This document shows, piece by piece, positions 5,964-7,462 of a stretch of DNA of 7,462 bases. How positions within the stretch are numbered: the first letter of the stretch is position 1; every line of letters begins with the position of its first letter. Source of the DNA: an uncultured Desulfobacterales bacterium (GTDB taxonomy: Bacteria; Desulfobacterota; Desulfobacteria; Desulfobacterales; JAFDCJ01); NCBI GenBank assembly GCA_945787595.1, contig CALZJV010000317.1, positions 1-7,462 of the forward strand. Reading direction: 5' to 3'. The notes beneath the pieces were generated by a model, which ran no database searches, had not been told where the DNA came from, and was given only the letters and a program-made list of their open reading frames with translations. Made by a program: the position numbers and the translations under genes.

Positions 5964-7331
5964 ATGTTTCCCTCCCTTTTAATCGTTGATGACGAACCGT
6001 CCATCCTGCAGAGTTTGGGTGGTCTGCTTTCAGATGAGGGCTTTGAGGTGAGCACGGCCGCAAATGGTTACGAAGCCTTAAAGACGATTGAGGCGGAATC
6101 CCCCGATCTTGTGTTGCTTGATATTTGGATGCCGGGGATCGACGGCATTGAAACTCTGAAGGAAATCAAAAAAGAAAACCCGAATATTCAGGTAATTATA
6201 ATTACCGGGCACGGAACCATTGAAACCGCTGTTAAAGCGACCAAACTGGGCGCGTTTGATCTCATCGAAAAACCACTTTCAATCGATAAGGTCATCGTAG
6301 CCATAAATAATGCGCTGAATTTCAGGCGCCTCGAAGAAGAAAACAAATATTTGCGCAAGAAAACGCTGGAAAAAAATTCAATTAATGGAAACAGCTCAAA
6401 GACAATAGAATTGAAGAATAATATCGCTAAAGCCGCCCCCACAGACACCTGGATATTGATCATCGGCGAAAATGGCACGGGAAAAGAACTTGTCGCCCGA
6501 ATGATACACCATCTGAGTCCACGGGCCGATCAGCCACTGATTGATGTCAGTTGTGCTGCGATTCCAGAAAATCTGATCGATAGCGAACTGTTCGGTCATG
6601 AAAAAGGTGCTTTTTCAGGTGCAACCTCAAAAAAAATCGGCAAATTCGAACTGGCTAGCAATGGCTCTATTTTTCTCGATGAAATCGGGGACATGAGCCT
6701 TAAAACTCAGGCTAAAATTTTGAGAGTACTTCAGGAACAAAAAATCCAGCGTGTGGGCGGTAGTCGAACGATTAGCGTGAATGTCAGGGTCATTGCGGCC
6801 AGCAATAAAAATCTTGAAGAGGAGATTGAAAAGGGCAGATTCAGAGAGGACCTTTTTTACCGGTTGAATGTGTTACCCATCAACGTGCCGCCTTTAAGGC
6901 AGCGGGCAGATGATATTTCCATCCTGGTCGAAACATTTTTGGAAGAATTTGCGATCCATAATCGCGACAGAAGAAAAAAGATAACCTCTGATGCGCTTGA
7001 GGTCCTGGGCAATTATACCTGGCCCGGAAATGTCCGGGAGCTGAAGAATCTGGTGGAACGCCTGGCCATTCTGGTGGATGCCGATGAAATAGACAGCCAC
7101 GATATACCGGATGCATATAACCTGGATTCTAATTTAGTCAACGATTTGACTGAATATCAATTTCTTACGCTTGATGCCCTTAAAGAGGCCAGATTGGCCT
7201 TTGAACAAGCATTTATCACTCGAAAACTGATGCAGCACAGGAATAACGTCACAGAAACCGCCAAAGCCATCGGAGTTGGACGCAGTTTTCTACACAAGAA
7301 AATCAAAAGCTTCAAAGGCAGCAAACATTGA
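5964..7331 (+). CDS. ntrX: NtrX/NtrC-family sigma-54-dependent response regulator
   Basis: This 455-residue regulator has three domains. The receiver (about 1-120) has acidic Asp9/Asp10, phosphoacceptor Asp53 in LLDIWMPG, Thr81 and Lys103. A helical linker with charged LEEENKYL follows. The AAA+ sigma-54 interaction domain (about 145-375) has Walker A GENGTGKE (168-175), sigma-54-contact loop GAFSGA (215-220), Walker B GSIFLDEIGDM (234-244), the REDLFYRLNVLPI segment with likely arginine fingers, and WPGNVREL (353-360). A Fis-type helix-turn-helix (about 404-453) ends the protein. It should open sigma-54 promoters once phosphorylated, most likely by the adjacent kinase. GAFSGA carries Ser where GAFTGA is usual; from memory, some alphaproteobacterial NtrX proteins lack this loop, so here sigma-54 activation seems retained. 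The ATG is fixed by the AAGGAG site. Naming as ntrX rests on domain order and the adjacent ntrY-like gene; targets cannot be read from the sequence. Confidence 0.92.
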   Translation: MFPSLLIVDDEPSILQSLGGLLSDEGFEVSTAANGYEALKTIEAESPDLVLLDIWMPGIDGIETLKEIKKENPNIQVIIITGHGTIETAVKATKLGAFDLIEKPLSIDKVIVAINNALNFRRLEEENKYLRKKTLEKNSINGNSSKTIELKNNIAKAAPTDTWILIIGENGTGKELVARMIHHLSPRADQPLIDVSCAAIPENLIDSELFGHEKGAFSGATSKKIGKFELASNGSIFLDEIGDMSLKTQAKILRVLQEQKIQRVGGSRTISVNVRVIAASNKNLEEEIEKGRFREDLFYRLNVLPINVPPLRQRADDISILVETFLEEFAIHNRDRRKKITSDALEVLGNYTWPGNVRELKNLVERLAILVDADEIDSHDIPDAYNLDSNLVNDLTEYQFLTLDALKEARLAFEQAFITRKLMQHRNNVTETAKAIGVGRSFLHKKIKSFKGSKH

Positions 7332-7374
7332 GCTTTTATCCAAATTTAGGTTTAAGTTATTTGGGAGTAAAGAT

Positions 7375-7397
7375 CCGGGTCCAGAGGGCCCGGCTTT
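7375..7397 (+). terminator. GC-rich hairpin after the regulator gene, possible weak terminator
   Basis: CCGGGTCC (7375-7382) pairs with GGGCCCGG (7386-7393) as an eight-pair stem with one G-U pair and the three-base loop AGA. It is followed by CTTTGG, giving only a three-T run. The position, 44 nt after the regulator stop, suits a transcription end, but the T-run is poor, so intrinsic termination would be inefficient. Confidence 0.4.
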
Positions 7398-7401
7398 GGT
7401 C

Positions 7402-7416
7402 CACCCCTGAGGGGTG
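7402..7416. repeat. Second short hairpin CACCCC-TGA-GGGGTG
   Basis: A perfect six-base inverted repeat with a three-base loop lies nine bases after the end of the first hairpin's stem. Two copies of GGGTGAT follow closely (7412-7418 and 7421-7427). The pair of hairpins could mark an RNA 3' end or belong to the leader of whatever lies beyond the window. No gene is visible in 7332-7462. Confidence 0.35.
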
Positions 7417-7462
7417 ATATGGGTGATTACATTTGCCAGCAGTGTTCAGGTGTCGGGTGTCA

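Noticed and set aside
7421..7436. Possible sigma-54 promoter (GG...GC) after the regulator gene
   Set aside because: The GG and GC pairs are 11 or 12 bases apart rather than the required 10, and the -24 box is poor.

Overview
The window looks like chromosomal core DNA from a Gram-negative bacterium, most likely a Desulfobacterota (classical deltaproteobacterial) lineage. The evidence is an LPS (lipid A) biosynthesis gene, a DUF4390 gene next to an NtrY/NtrX-type two-component pair, a sigma-54-dependent response regulator and moderate GC content. The taxonomic call is an inference from gene content and protein style. I see no mobile element, CRISPR array, tRNA or rRNA.

Layout. Positions 5-1476 on the minus strand hold a YifB/ComM-family AAA+ ATPase gene that is broken in the middle. 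About 67 nt that encode the segment just after Walker B are missing, leaving an N-terminal and a C-terminal piece in different frames. A divergent intergenic region (1477-1729) follows. It carries a near-consensus sigma-70 promoter (TTGACA-N16-TATTAT) reading rightwards and a nested hairpin in the predicted lpxC leader. lpxC (1730-2608, plus strand) is complete, with all catalytic residues in place. A 348-nt gap without a convincing gene (2609-2956) contains an AT-rich inverted repeat, a compact hairpin and an operator-like palindrome beside a TATAAT box. Three plus-strand genes then follow: a secreted DUF4390 protein (2957-3529), an NtrY-like membrane sensor kinase (3559-5793) and an NtrX/NtrC-like sigma-54 activator (5964-7331). 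The last 131 nt hold two GC-rich hairpins; the first resembles a weak terminator.

How the genes may work together. The kinase has four predicted membrane segments, a large extracytoplasmic sensor region, then HAMP, PAS, HisKA and HATPase domains. It should phosphorylate the receiver domain of the regulator (Asp53), which would drive sigma-54 promoter opening through its AAA+ domain and Fis-type DNA-binding helix-turn-helix. The DUF4390 protein carries a signal peptide and is encoded 29 nt upstream of the kinase, so it may be an envelope partner of the sensor; that is inference. LpxC commits UDP-GlcNAc-derived precursors to lipid A. Its neighbourhood with an envelope-sensing kinase is suggestive but proves no regulatory link.

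Overall this is a mostly ordinary housekeeping and regulatory region. The points most worth a second look are the comM lesion, the structured lpxC leader and the GAFSGA variant in the sigma-54 activator. I found no clear evidence of a wholly new system.
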